Shown here: positions 1-8,181 of the stretch, one piece after another
Numbering within the stretch: position 1 is the first letter of the stretch
Layout of the letters: each line of letters begins with the position of its first letter
Source: CAINEC01 sp046052065
GTDB lineage: Bacteria > Bacteroidota > Bacteroidia > AKYH767-A > OLB10
DNA length: 27,984 nt
Assembly: GCA_046052065.1 (NCBI GenBank)
Contig: JBJOND010000025.1
Coordinates: 1 to 27,984, forward strand
Direction of reading: 5' to 3'
The notes under the pieces: model-generated
Database searches by the model: none
What the model saw: the letters and a program-made list of their open reading frames with translations, nothing else
Told to the model about the DNA's origin: nothing
Made by a program: the position numbers and the translations under genes

Positions 1-10
1 TTAAATATAC

Positions 11-238
11 TTATTTTTCTGGTACAGGATCATAACCATGTCCGCCCCAGGGATTACAAGATAAAATTCTTTTGAACGTTAGCCAACCACCTTTCAGCGC
101 ACCATGTTTGGTAATTGCTTCTACTCCATATTGCGAGCAAGTAGGTGTATAACGGCAGGCCTTACCTAAATGTGGCGATATAGCTCCTTTGTAGAACTGT
201 ATCAACAGAATCATCAGCTTAGCTGGCAGTTTGTGCAT
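11..238 (-). CDS. yidD: YidD, membrane protein insertion efficiency factor
   Basis: YidD is a small membrane-associated protein thought to assist YidC/Sec-dependent insertion of inner-membrane proteins. The 75-aa product has the family hallmarks: an amphipathic N-terminus, the motif CRYTPTCSQY near residues 28-37, and SCNPWGGHGYDPVP near the C-terminus. Its length is normal for the family. The start lies inside the 3' end of rnpA (20-base overlap), so the two are probably translationally coupled; rnpA-yidD is the classical order in bacteria. The yidC and rpmH genes often found beside this pair are not seen here. Confidence 0.95.
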   Translation of the reverse strand: MHKLPAKLMILLIQFYKGAISPHLGKACRYTPTCSQYGVEAITKHGALKGGWLTFKRILSCNPWGGHGYDPVPEK

Positions 239-635
239 GTTCTATGGTTAAACGCTGTAAAAGTAACTTTATTTTCTCTTGCGTTTTTGGATAATCAACA
301 GTGGAATTACACTGAGAAATGAACAATACAATTAACCCTTTGCGCTGCATCATACAAGCGTTTAAAAGTTCATTTTTATTCAGGCGGAAGCTCTCTCGCA
401 TCAAACGTTTCATGCGATTACGGTCGGTAGCTTTCTTCAACTTTCGCTTGGGCGCAGCAAAGCCTATTTGCAAAGGACGTTCTTCATCAAATGGAATTTC
501 TAATGCGATTGCTTCAAATGGCGAAGCCCAATGACGTTTGCCTTTTGAAAAAAGCAGATCGAAGGCCTTCACACTTTTCAGACGCATAGTAGCGGGAAAA
601 GTAAAATCGTGTGATGCTGACAGGTGCAGTTCCAT
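219..635 (-). CDS. rnpA: Ribonuclease P protein component
   Basis: This is the protein subunit of RNase P, which helps the catalytic RNA trim 5' leaders from pre-tRNAs. The 138-aa product carries RLKSVKAFDLLFSKGKR near the N-terminus and the basic RNA-binding helix with the conserved DRNRMKRLMRE pattern near the middle. The family is usually about 115-140 aa. The first Met is preferred because the aromatic pair FTF before RLKS belongs to the conserved N-terminus, although Met17 is possible. It overlaps yidD and lies just downstream of the hemD terminator hairpin, so it probably has its own promoter, which I could not identify. Confidence 0.95.
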   Translation of the reverse strand: MELHLSASHDFTFPATMRLKSVKAFDLLFSKGKRHWASPFEAIALEIPFDEERPLQIGFAAPKRKLKKATDRNRMKRLMRESFRLNKNELLNACMMQRKGLIVLFISQCNSTVDYPKTQEKIKLLLQRLTIEHAQTAS

Positions 636-644
636 TGGTGGGTT

Positions 645-680
645 AAAAATACAAAAGCCTCAACAATTTCGTTAAGGCTT
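645..680 (-). terminator. Rho-independent terminator of hemD
   Basis: On the minus strand a 10-bp stem (AAGCCTTAAC with GTTGAGGCTT, one G-U pair) closes a 6-base loop and is followed by TTTGTATTTTT. It starts about 33 bases past the hemD stop. It separates hemD from rnpA, so the two are probably distinct transcription units although they share a strand. Confidence 0.75.
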
Positions 681-713
681 TATGGTTATTCATAGCTTGT
701 TTAATCAACAAGT

Positions 714-1454
714 TTATTTATTTTTTTTGATATAGTTTTCGATACTCATCGTCATAGAAGGCGATTCAGGAATTGGTGCCTGAATATCTAATCGAAGACC
801 CGCATCTAACACAGCTTGAGAAGTTGTTTGTCCGAAGGCCGCAATTAACGTTGTGTTCTGTTTAAAGTCAGGGAAGTTTTTGAAAAGAGAAGTAATTCCT
901 GCAGGACTAAAGAACACCAACATATCATACTTCACATCTGCAAGATCACTTAAGTCGCTGCAAACAGTTTTGTAGATAGTTGCTTTCGTAAAATCGAAAT
1001 TATGCGCAGCTAACGTATCAGCAATTTCTTGCTTCGCGATATCAGAGCATGGAACCAAGAACTTTTCTTTCTTGTGTTTTTTCAATACTTCTAGTAAGTC
1101 GTTGATGTTTTGTTTTCCGAAGAAAATTTTACGCTTACGGTAAGTAATATATTTTTGAAGGTAGTGTGCCGTTGACTCAGAGATACAGAAGTATTTTAAT
1201 TCTTCCATATTGGTCACTCGCATCTCTTGACAGATACGGAAAAAATGATCCGCTGCATGACGGCTTGTTAGAATTACAGCGGTATGTTCTGTAATATTAA
1301 TTTTATCCTTGCGAAAATCTTTCGCCTGAATTCCCTCCACATGAATAAACTCACGGAAATCGATTTTCAAAGAATACTTCTTTGCTAAGTCGAAATAAGG
1401 AGACTTATCGGTTTCCGGTTTTGGTTGTGTAACTAATATAGATTTTACTTTCAA
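714..1454 (-). CDS. hemD: Uroporphyrinogen-III synthase
   Basis: HemD closes hydroxymethylbilane into uroporphyrinogen III with inversion of ring D, in the cytoplasm, on the route to heme and siroheme. The 246-aa sequence has the usual two-lobed layout without a signal peptide: SILVTQPKPE at the N-terminus, VILTSRHAADHFF near residues 60-72, and a C-terminal lobe with VFFSPAGITSLF. HemD is poorly conserved in general; the length and these segments match the Bacteroidota form. It lies 63 bases downstream of a DUF4271 gene, a frequent arrangement in this phylum. A terminator hairpin follows. Confidence 0.88.
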   Translation of the reverse strand: MKVKSILVTQPKPETDKSPYFDLAKKYSLKIDFREFIHVEGIQAKDFRKDKINITEHTAVILTSRHAADHFFRICQEMRVTNMEELKYFCISESTAHYLQKYITYRKRKIFFGKQNINDLLEVLKKHKKEKFLVPCSDIAKQEIADTLAAHNFDFTKATIYKTVCSDLSDLADVKYDMLVFFSPAGITSLFKNFPDFKQNTTLIAAFGQTTSQAVLDAGLRLDIQAPIPESPSMTMSIENYIKKNK

Positions 1455-1517
1455 CTTTACTTAAACGGTTTATTTGTACACAATCGGGGCGAACCCCTTT
1501 TTACTTTTGAAGTCGTA

Positions 1518-2393
1518 TTAGCCAAAGCTTAATTTCCAAACAACTAACAACGGCGCGACTTCGAAGGCGCAAAGGTACAAAAACAAATAGAAAAAAGAGA
1601 ATTGCGGTATAGAGAACCAAATTCTTATTGCCCGTGATAAACGGAACAAAAACATTAGGCTAATTAACACGATAGTTGCAATTGCCGCAAAGTGTTTTAC
1701 AGAGGCATTCGAATAAGCTAAAAAGATGTTGGCAGGAAACAAAATCAATCCAGCCATCATAATCATCAGAAATAAATTAAAGATATAAGTTCCAGCTGCT
1801 TTTTCCTGATTGAAAATAACACTTAATACCCTCAACAAAATCATCTTTACAGAGTAAGAAATAGCAATTATTAAGGAGAATAACACAAAGCGCACAAGTC
1901 CCTTTTGAAGCCAATAGATTTGCCAGTCGAAAAGAACACTAATCTGATATAAAAACAAACCTCCTAGTAAATACGAGATAATGCTGATTACGAGGGAGGC
2001 CCGTTGCAACAAATAACTTTCATCGCGCACAATCTGGTTGCTTGCGGTCATATTAAAGTAGGACGTAAGCAATTGTCGGAAGATTTTATAATAAAACAAT
2101 CGGAACCAGGTAAAGAAAACCATCATGACGATGAGCGAAATAGTGAGCCAATCGCTAATGGTATCATTTAGAGGGCGTGCATTAGGATTAACGGGTTTTA
2201 AGAGGTGATTTTTAAAAACCCCTGGACCATTGAGCGATTTATTCTCGGCACTGTCGATTGCTCCATTCGAACTATCCTGTGAGTCGGTAAATTGAAATGA
2301 CGAAGAAATAGCTGAAGAATCGTTCGCGGTGGTATCTACTGGAGCAGATTCCTGACTGAGCGTATTCGTGACTACTGATTGTGGCATTTCCAA
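1518..2393 (-). CDS. DUF4271 integral membrane protein
   Basis: The 291-aa protein has a polar, Ser/Asp/Asn-rich N-terminal stretch (about residues 1-78) and then a hydrophobic region with about six or seven predicted membrane helices from residue 81 onward. It matches the pattern of the DUF4271 family, found in Bacteroidota and commonly next to hemD. The function is unknown. The long low-complexity N-terminus without a cleavable signal suggests it is a soluble tail rather than a leader. It may be cotranscribed with hemD. The family call rests on overall pattern and context, not on a catalytic motif. Confidence 0.75.
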   Translation of the reverse strand: MEMPQSVVTNTLSQESAPVDTTANDSSAISSSFQFTDSQDSSNGAIDSAENKSLNGPGVFKNHLLKPVNPNARPLNDTISDWLTISLIVMMVFFTWFRLFYYKIFRQLLTSYFNMTASNQIVRDESYLLQRASLVISIISYLLGGLFLYQISVLFDWQIYWLQKGLVRFVLFSLIIAISYSVKMILLRVLSVIFNQEKAAGTYIFNLFLMIMMAGLILFPANIFLAYSNASVKHFAAIATIVLISLMFLFRLSRAIRIWFSIPQFSFFYLFLYLCAFEVAPLLVVWKLSFG

Positions 2394-2428
2394 AGAATAA
2401 TTTTACAAACCTACCAATAAGTAATCAA

Positions 2429-3379
2429 TTACAAATTGGTAGTGACCTTCTTTTTTGAAAGATCAAACCCGCGTGCAATAGTAAAACAAAAGCGCATTCC
2501 TCCTTTTGTCCAAGTATCGACGGTGTTGGTCACAAATTGCGTTTCATTAATAGCTTCAGCATTGGTGAACATCAGTGAAAAAACATGTCCGCCAGTTTCA
2601 AATTCAAAGCCGAGTCCAAGCGGATTATAAATACCATTTTTATTGTTGATTTTTCTGTATTCGCCGAGGTTATAAACATAATCGGCAATCAACGACATTC
2701 GTTTGGTAATTCTGTAACGACCTCCTGTACCAATAGCAAATGCTTCGTTGTTATCATCTGCATTTACAAAATTGCGATGCACATAAATTGGCGAAACTTC
2801 AAAAGAGAATCGATCAGAAAATTTACGAGAAATAACTAGATGACTAGCAAAGGCAAAACGACGATTAAATTCTGTTTGCGACGATGGATTGTCGAATATA
2901 TAATTCATACTTTGCTTGCTTGAATAGGCTGTTACAGCAAACAAGGTAGCAGTAAAGGGCATGGAATTATCTCTGCGCTGGCTAGCTAATTTATATTTCG
3001 AATTTAGTTCCCAATTTTCTAAATATTTAGAACGTGCAAAGCCCACATTCCAGTTATTGTTTAAGCCATAATCGAATGAAATACGAATATCGCTGGACTC
3101 ATCGAAGCCCCATAAATTATGTACAGAGCTGGTTCCGTTGCTCGATGTACCTAAAGAATTGAAACGATGAGCAATTTTAATATCCAGCATTTTTTTCTTG
3201 ATAACCTCTGCTGTTTGAAGGTTAATGATACGATTGGTTTTAAATGCAGGATTGACAAACTCCTTTCCTAATAAGGTATCTTGCTCGTTCAATAGTTTAA
3301 GCATATCCTCTTGAGCGAATAAAAATGGACATTGCATGAAAAACAAAAACAGCAACGCAACTACTTTGCGATTATTCAT
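2429..3379 (-). CDS. DUF5777-like outer-membrane beta-barrel protein
   Basis: This is a 316-aa exported protein. The start is placed at the internal ATG giving MNNRKVVALLF, because a clean signal peptide ending near FLFAQ follows and this start lies 7 bases after the stop of the upstream gene; an in-frame upstream ATG (3424) would overlap that gene. After the leader the sequence alternates polar and hydrophobic residues in short strands (for example RISFDYGLNNNWNVGFA and FSFEVSPIYVHRNF), typical of outer-membrane beta-barrels. In Bacteroidota such DUF5777-like barrels often accompany small c-type cytochromes or YceI proteins, as here. The substrate or partner is unknown. Confidence 0.7.
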   Translation of the reverse strand: MNNRKVVALLFLFFMQCPFLFAQEDMLKLLNEQDTLLGKEFVNPAFKTNRIINLQTAEVIKKKMLDIKIAHRFNSLGTSSNGTSSVHNLWGFDESSDIRISFDYGLNNNWNVGFARSKYLENWELNSKYKLASQRRDNSMPFTATLFAVTAYSSKQSMNYIFDNPSSQTEFNRRFAFASHLVISRKFSDRFSFEVSPIYVHRNFVNADDNNEAFAIGTGGRYRITKRMSLIADYVYNLGEYRKINNKNGIYNPLGLGFEFETGGHVFSLMFTNAEAINETQFVTNTVDTWTKGGMRFCFTIARGFDLSKKKVTTNL

Positions 3380-3386
3380 TATTGAA

Positions 3387-3761
3387 CTAACACCCTTCAT
3401 ATCCATTGTTAATCCAGTCTTCAATCAATTGAATTTCGTTTGGCGACAATACACCTCCAACAGGCATATGTCTTGGCTCATTTAGGGGAAGTTTAATCCT
3501 ATGTAAAAACTCTGATTCCCCATCTTCCATCTCTTCCACTTCTGCTTTCACCTCCATATAATTATTAAAATTATCTAATGTTGAATGTCCATCATGACAA
3601 CCGCTCATGTTACAATTAGTAACAATAATTGGTTTGATAACTCTTGAATAATAGGTTGTGTCGCATTGGTTGTTTACCACCTCTGGGATATACTTATCAT
3701 TAACACAAGAACCTTGTATTAATAAAAATAAAATCGATAGAAACAATAAAGCCTTTTTCAT
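3387..3761 (-). CDS. Small cytochrome c-like lipoprotein with a CX4CH motif
   Basis: The start is set at MKKALLFL, which gives a lipoprotein leader ending LIQGSC (Cys19); a longer in-frame start at 3845 would add a non-signal extension. The 124-aa product has VIKPIIVTNC followed by a CNMSGCHDG motif (Cys50, Cys55, His56), i.e. C-x4-C-H rather than the usual C-x2-C-H. A later HMPVGG segment offers a plausible Met ligand before SPNEIQLIEDWINNGY, a typical cytochrome c C-terminal helix. It is probably a periplasm-facing, lipid-anchored heme protein. It precedes the beta-barrel gene by 7 bases and probably forms an operon with it. Confidence 0.72.
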   Translation of the reverse strand: MKKALLFLSILFLLIQGSCVNDKYIPEVVNNQCDTTYYSRVIKPIIVTNCNMSGCHDGHSTLDNFNNYMEVKAEVEEMEDGESEFLHRIKLPLNEPRHMPVGGVLSPNEIQLIEDWINNGYEGC

Positions 3762-3817
3762 TGATGAGCCAAAGTTAACGTATAATCTTACTGAATGCAA
3801 TTTATGATTGTCGATAA

Positions 3818-4540
3818 TTAAATCCAACCCTTTAACCAATACCAACTAATCGCCATTAATTCACGATAACAGATTATCTGATACACGAAATGATTCCAGA
3901 ATTGATAACGAAGTTGCGTTTCTTGTCCGATAGATGGTAAGTTTTTATTTCCACCTAGTTCCTTATCGTTGTATAGTAAATCAGTGGGCCCACATAAATC
4001 GAAGGTCGGTTCTCCTCCAACATTTTTAAAACCTGCCTTTTTAAATACAGCAACGGCACGCTTCATATGCTCAGGACTGCTTACTAAAAGACAATTGTCG
4101 TTTTTTAATTGTGGATTTAATTTAGCCACTTCAAGAGCTTCTTCCCTCGTATTTTTCCCGATTAATTCCAGATAAATTTTTGAACTGTCAACACCTCTTG
4201 TTATTAGGTCCTTTGAAATCTTATAAGCATCGCTTTTGTCAACAGCAAGTCCTTCCGCAGAAGGCTGACAAACATATATATCACAGTTAGGATGTTTTTT
4301 ATGAAGCTCAGAAGCATAATAACTTCTTAATAAGGAAGTAGCGCTAGGATAGCCTGAACCACCCATTATGATTATGTGTTTCGGAGTAAAATGGTATTCA
4401 CTATTCGATTTTCCAAGCCAATAGTAAAGATAAAATGGTCCCGTGGTAAATGAAAAAATAATCAGGAACAATAGCACTACGCCCATTAACAATAAAGTAC
4501 GTTTGATAATGGAGAGAAGCTGTGTTTTATTAAAGGCCAT
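3818..4540 (-). CDS. DUF218 (YdcF/SanA/ElyC-like) membrane protein
   Basis: The 240-aa product (from MAFNK; an in-frame ATG at 4567 would add 9 residues) has one N-terminal membrane helix (about residues 15-31) and then the DUF218 fold: IIIMGGSGYPS, SAEGLAVDKSDA, LIGKNTREEALE near the middle, and CLLVSSPEHMKRA. DUF218 proteins such as SanA and ElyC are linked to envelope integrity and polyprenyl-carrier lipid metabolism, but their biochemistry is poorly known. The N-terminal anchor suggests the domain faces the periplasm. It diverges from the M1 peptidase gene across only about 80 bases. Confidence 0.8.
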   Translation of the reverse strand: MAFNKTQLLSIIKRTLLLMGVVLLFLIIFSFTTGPFYLYYWLGKSNSEYHFTPKHIIIMGGSGYPSATSLLRSYYASELHKKHPNCDIYVCQPSAEGLAVDKSDAYKISKDLITRGVDSSKIYLELIGKNTREEALEVAKLNPQLKNDNCLLVSSPEHMKRAVAVFKKAGFKNVGGEPTFDLCGPTDLLYNDKELGGNKNLPSIGQETQLRYQFWNHFVYQIICYRELMAISWYWLKGWI

Positions 4541-4621
4541 GATGTTGATTAAATCTTTTACGAACATAAGTCAATACTCGATGTTTCTATTTAGTTTTAC
4601 ATTTTACCTGTAAACAATCCA

Positions 4622-6493
4622 ATGTTAAAATCAACCCTTTCAATAATTGCGTCAGGATTATTTTTGATATCGTCCTGTACAACAAAAGCTAAAAAAACAG
4701 AGCAACCCATGAGCGCACCCGATTCTCATTCTTATGCCAAGCCAGAAGAAGCTGTCGTAAAACACCTTCATCTCGATTTAAATGTCGATTTTGATAAAAA
4801 ACAACTGTCGGGATATGCTGAACTTTCTATCGAAACAAATGGAAAAACCAACGAATTGCATTTAGATGCGCGTGATTTAACGATTGATTCTGTGTGGGCA
4901 GATGGTGAAGTAGCAACCTATTCGCTTAGCAAACCACAACCTTATGTTGGAAGTGACTTGTCAATCGCTATCAAGCCAACAACTAAAAAGGTTAAAGTAA
5001 AATATAGTACCTCACCAAATGCTGCAGCTTTACAATGGTTAACTCCTGAGCAAACTGCTGGAGGTGATTTTCCGTTTTTGTTCACACAAAGTCAAGCTGT
5101 GCTTGCTCGTACGTGGATTCCAATTCAGGATAGTCCAGGCATTCGTTTTACCTATTCTGCAAAGATTCATTGTCCTGCAAATTTAATGGCTGTGATGAGC
5201 GCAGAGAATGATACAACACTTCATAACGATGGTGCCTATACGTTTAAAATGCCACAGGCGGTTCCTTCTTATTTGATGGCATTGGCGGTAGGAAATTTAA
5301 AGTTCCATTCCTACGATCATCGCAGTGGTGTTTATGCTGAGCCCGTAACAATTGAAAAGGCTGCTTACGAATTTGAAGACATGCCGAAAATGATTGCAGC
5401 CGCAGAGGAGCTATATGGACCATATGCATGGGGACGATATGATGTGCTGGTATTGCCTCCTAGTTTTCCTTTCGGAGGAATGGAAAATCCGCGATTAACT
5501 TTTGCTACTCCTACAATTATTGCTGGTGATCGTTCGCTAGTTGCCTTAGTTGCGCATGAATTGGCGCATAGCTGGAGTGGTAACTTAGTAACAAATGCAA
5601 CATGGGACGACTTCTGGTTAAATGAAGGATTTACCGTTTACTTCGAAACGCGTATTATGGAGAAGATTTATGGGAAGGAGTATGCAGATATGTTGACGGT
5701 TTTAAGCAAGGGAGAATTAGAACACACGATTAAAGAAATGGGTCCTACTAATAAAGATTCACATTTGTACTTAGATTTAAAAGGTCGTGATCCCGATGAT
5801 GGAATGAGTGATATTGCTTACGAAAAAGGAAGATTCTTTTTAACGGCGATTGAAGAAGCTGTTGGAAGAAAACGTTGGGATGATTTCTTGAAAAAGTATT
5901 TTGCGGAGCATGCGTTTCAAAGTATAACAACAAAGGTGTTTATTGATTATTTAAATGCTGAATTGATTAAAGGGGATAAAGCATTAGCAGAAAAAATAAA
6001 TATTGAAGCATGGGTATACGGCCCAGGATTGCCTGCTAATTGTCCTGTGATTACTTCTCCTGCTATTCAAATTGCAGAAGACGCAGCAAAAGCATTCATT
6101 GCCGGCACAAAGAAGGCATCAGAAATAGAAAGTAAAAACTGGAATACGCATCAATGGATAAGTTTTTTAAGGACTTGCCCAGGGAATACAACATTACCTC
6201 AAATGGAAGAGTTGGACGGGGCGTTTCACTTCACAGCTTCCAACAACAGTGAAATAAAAACAGAATGGTTAAAGTTGGTAATAACAACGAAGTATAAAGC
6301 AGGATATAGTGCATTGGAAGATTTCCTTTGTCATGTTGGAAGAAGAAAATTTGTTAAACCGCTTTATGAGACGATGATTCAAACATCAGAAGGAAAAGTG
6401 ATGGCGCTCAAAATTTATTCGAAAGCGAGAGCAGGATACCATCCTGTTACAACGCAAACAATGGATGAACTACTAAACTATCAAACTAAATAA
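4622..6493 (+). CDS. M1-family zinc aminopeptidase, LTA4-hydrolase-like lipoprotein
   Basis: This exported metallopeptidase removes N-terminal residues from peptides. It has a lipoprotein leader (lipobox ISSC, Cys19). The exopeptidase motif GGMENP is at 285-290, the zinc site HELAH at 312-316, and the third ligand Glu335 lies 19 residues on in NEGF. A YEKG segment and the C-terminal helical domain match the leukotriene A4 hydrolase/cold-active aminopeptidase branch of M1 rather than aminopeptidase N. The length (623 aa) agrees with that branch (about 610 aa plus leader). Bacterial members are peptidases; epoxide hydrolase activity should not be assumed. The next gene starts one base after its stop. 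Confidence 0.92.
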   Translation: MLKSTLSIIASGLFLISSCTTKAKKTEQPMSAPDSHSYAKPEEAVVKHLHLDLNVDFDKKQLSGYAELSIETNGKTNELHLDARDLTIDSVWADGEVATYSLSKPQPYVGSDLSIAIKPTTKKVKVKYSTSPNAAALQWLTPEQTAGGDFPFLFTQSQAVLARTWIPIQDSPGIRFTYSAKIHCPANLMAVMSAENDTTLHNDGAYTFKMPQAVPSYLMALAVGNLKFHSYDHRSGVYAEPVTIEKAAYEFEDMPKMIAAAEELYGPYAWGRYDVLVLPPSFPFGGMENPRLTFATPTIIAGDRSLVALVAHELAHSWSGNLVTNATWDDFWLNEGFTVYFETRIMEKIYGKEYADMLTVLSKGELEHTIKEMGPTNKDSHLYLDLKGRDPDDGMSDIAYEKGRFFLTAIEEAVGRKRWDDFLKKYFAEHAFQSITTKVFIDYLNAELIKGDKALAEKINIEAWVYGPGLPANCPVITSPAIQIAEDAAKAFIAGTKKASEIESKNWNTHQWISFLRTCPGNTTLPQMEELDGAFHFTASNNSEIKTEWLKLVITTKYKAGYSALEDFLCHVGRRKFVKPLYETMIQTSEGKVMALKIYSKARAGYHPVTTQTMDELLNYQTK

Positions 6494-6494
6494 T

Positions 6495-8042
6495 ATGAAA
6501 AAACTATTTACAATTATTGTTGCACTATCCGCTACGGTTTGTACGTATGCACAAACGTTAGTGCCTGATTCTACCTTTGGAACTAATGGTAAAAAAACAT
6601 TTACCTTCTTCAATAACATCGACCGTAGTTTTGGAAGTGTTGCGCAAGCAGATAATAAAATTGTTATTGTAGGTTTAAGCAGAAACAATGCTACTAGTTC
6701 ATTCGAATTATGCTTCGCTCGTTTTTATCCTTCGGGAATAATCGATAGCACCTTTGGAACAAATGGAACAACGAAGGTTTCGTTGGGCAACCAAGGTTCA
6801 ATTGGAGGAATGACCCCGAAAATTAAAATGGATCCTGATGGAAGATTTGTTGCGGTTAACTCTGGTTACGGACAAAGTACATCGCAGGATATTTTTATCT
6901 GTCGTTTAGATACTGCTGGAATACCTGATGTTACATTTAATAATACAGGTTCATTATTTATCGATATGACCGGTGGAGGAACATGGCCAGATATTGTGAA
7001 CGCATTCGATTTAGATGCAGCAGGAAATATTTATGCGGTAGGTGCAACAAGAAATGGTGGAACGCCATTGGACAATGATTTTGCTGTAGTAAAAGTGACG
7101 ACTAACGGTCAGCTAGATCCGACGTTTGATACAGATGGTAAAAAATTATTTAATCCGACAGGAATGGCTGAGTTTGGAAGGGGCTTACGTGTTCAGCCTG
7201 ATGGAAAAATTATTATAGGAGGTACTGCTGGCGGTAAAATGTATTTGATAAGAATAGATAGCACGGGTAGCTATGATACCTCATTTAACTTAACCGGCAA
7301 ATTACAACTTACTGCTGTTGGAAGTAGTTCTGATATGTTCGATTTAACGTTAGACGACTCTAATCGTATTGTGGTTGGCGGTGTTTCATCTAGCAGCGCT
7401 GCAGTAGTACGATTAAACCAGGATGGTTCTTATGATACAACGTTTGCAGGTATTGGAAGAAAGCTTGTTTTAATTGGCGGTACTACATCAACGTTAAGCG
7501 ATATAGAAATTGATTCTAATAACGCAATTGTTTTTACGGGATCAAATACAGCGACAGGTGCAGGGCTGAATTTCTACATTGCAAGATTAACAGAGGCTGG
7601 TGTAATGGATAATACATTTAATACAAATGGATATTATTCTTTAGCCATAGGGGCAGGAAGTGTTGATGATGAAGCAGAAGGGCTTTGTATTTTACCTGAT
7701 GGTCGATATTTCTTAAATGGAACTGTCGTATATTCTTCTGCAGTTAATGAAGATATTGGCATGTGTTTACTAAAGCGTGTTCCTCCTGTTTCAACAGGAA
7801 TAAATACAGTGGCAGAGAAGGAATTAGATTGGTCGTTACAAGGAAATATTGTTACGGAGCAATTAAGTGTTACTTGTAAGAAAGAAATCACTTTTGCTAT
7901 AATAACGTTAGATGGAAAAATAATTTCAAGCACTAATACATTTGTTGGAACCAATACAATTAATGTTAATGGCATGGCAAGCGGATTATATTTCTTAACG
8001 GATGTTAATACGGGAGCAAGCAAACAATTTTTTAAGCAATAA
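6495..8042 (+). CDS. Delta-60 repeat protein with T9SS type A sorting domain
   Basis: The 515-aa secreted protein has a signal peptide ending near VCTYAQ and then about seven delta-60 type repeats. Each carries a D-x-x-F-x-x-x-G core (for example IDSTFGTNG, LDPTFDTDG, MDNTFNTNG) followed by PDGKIIIGG-like strands, expected to fold as a beta-propeller. Residues from about 440 form a type A C-terminal sorting domain (KEITFAIITLDGKII, then ASGLYFL and a basic tail), which directs export through the type IX secretion system. The gene begins one base after the M1 peptidase stop, implying coupling, and ends before a strong terminator. Function beyond a surface or released protein is unknown. Confidence 0.88.
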   Translation: MKKLFTIIVALSATVCTYAQTLVPDSTFGTNGKKTFTFFNNIDRSFGSVAQADNKIVIVGLSRNNATSSFELCFARFYPSGIIDSTFGTNGTTKVSLGNQGSIGGMTPKIKMDPDGRFVAVNSGYGQSTSQDIFICRLDTAGIPDVTFNNTGSLFIDMTGGGTWPDIVNAFDLDAAGNIYAVGATRNGGTPLDNDFAVVKVTTNGQLDPTFDTDGKKLFNPTGMAEFGRGLRVQPDGKIIIGGTAGGKMYLIRIDSTGSYDTSFNLTGKLQLTAVGSSSDMFDLTLDDSNRIVVGGVSSSSAAVVRLNQDGSYDTTFAGIGRKLVLIGGTTSTLSDIEIDSNNAIVFTGSNTATGAGLNFYIARLTEAGVMDNTFNTNGYYSLAIGAGSVDDEAEGLCILPDGRYFLNGTVVYSSAVNEDIGMCLLKRVPPVSTGINTVAEKELDWSLQGNIVTEQLSVTCKKEITFAIITLDGKIISSTNTFVGTNTINVNGMASGLYFLTDVNTGASKQFFKQ

Positions 8043-8062
8043 GAATTACCAATTATAACAAG

Positions 8063-8092
8063 AGCCCTGGGAAATCATCTCGGGGCTTTTTT
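8063..8092 (+). terminator. Rho-independent terminator
   Basis: A 10-bp stem, AGCCCTGGGA with TCTCGGGGCT (fully paired counting two G-U pairs), closes a 5-base loop and runs into six T residues. It lies 21 bases after the delta-60 protein stop and ends the peptidase/delta-60 unit. Confidence 0.85.
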
Positions 8093-8127
8093 ATTTGAAA
8101 GCGTTTTCAAAAATGCGATGTTAATTG

Positions 8128-8149
8128 TTAAACGTTTGTAAACGGTTAA
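8128..8149. promoter_or_regulatory. Near-perfect palindrome, possible operator
   Basis: Arms TTAAACGTTT and AAACGGTTAA flank a GT centre with one mismatched pair. The palindrome lies 33 bases before the ATG at 8182 and just upstream of a weak -7-like TACTTTG (8154-8160). No regulator gene is adjacent. The operator role is inference. Confidence 0.35.
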
Positions 8150-8181
8150 AGCATACTTTGTAAGATAGGTTTGAGTAAAAA

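Noticed and set aside
3..713. Origin of replication suspected from the rnpA-yidD pair
   Set aside because: No rpmH or dnaA gene and no cluster of DnaA-box-like sequences is visible near the pair.
4596..4614. Inverted repeat TTTACA/TGTAAA between the DUF218 and M1 peptidase genes
   Set aside because: The arms are only 6 bp in AT-rich sequence, with no nearby clear promoter element; too weak to call an operator.
7634..8023. 129-codon open frame antisense to the delta-60 protein
   Set aside because: It lies opposite a well-supported T9SS sorting domain, has no recognisable domain and no promoter or coupling.
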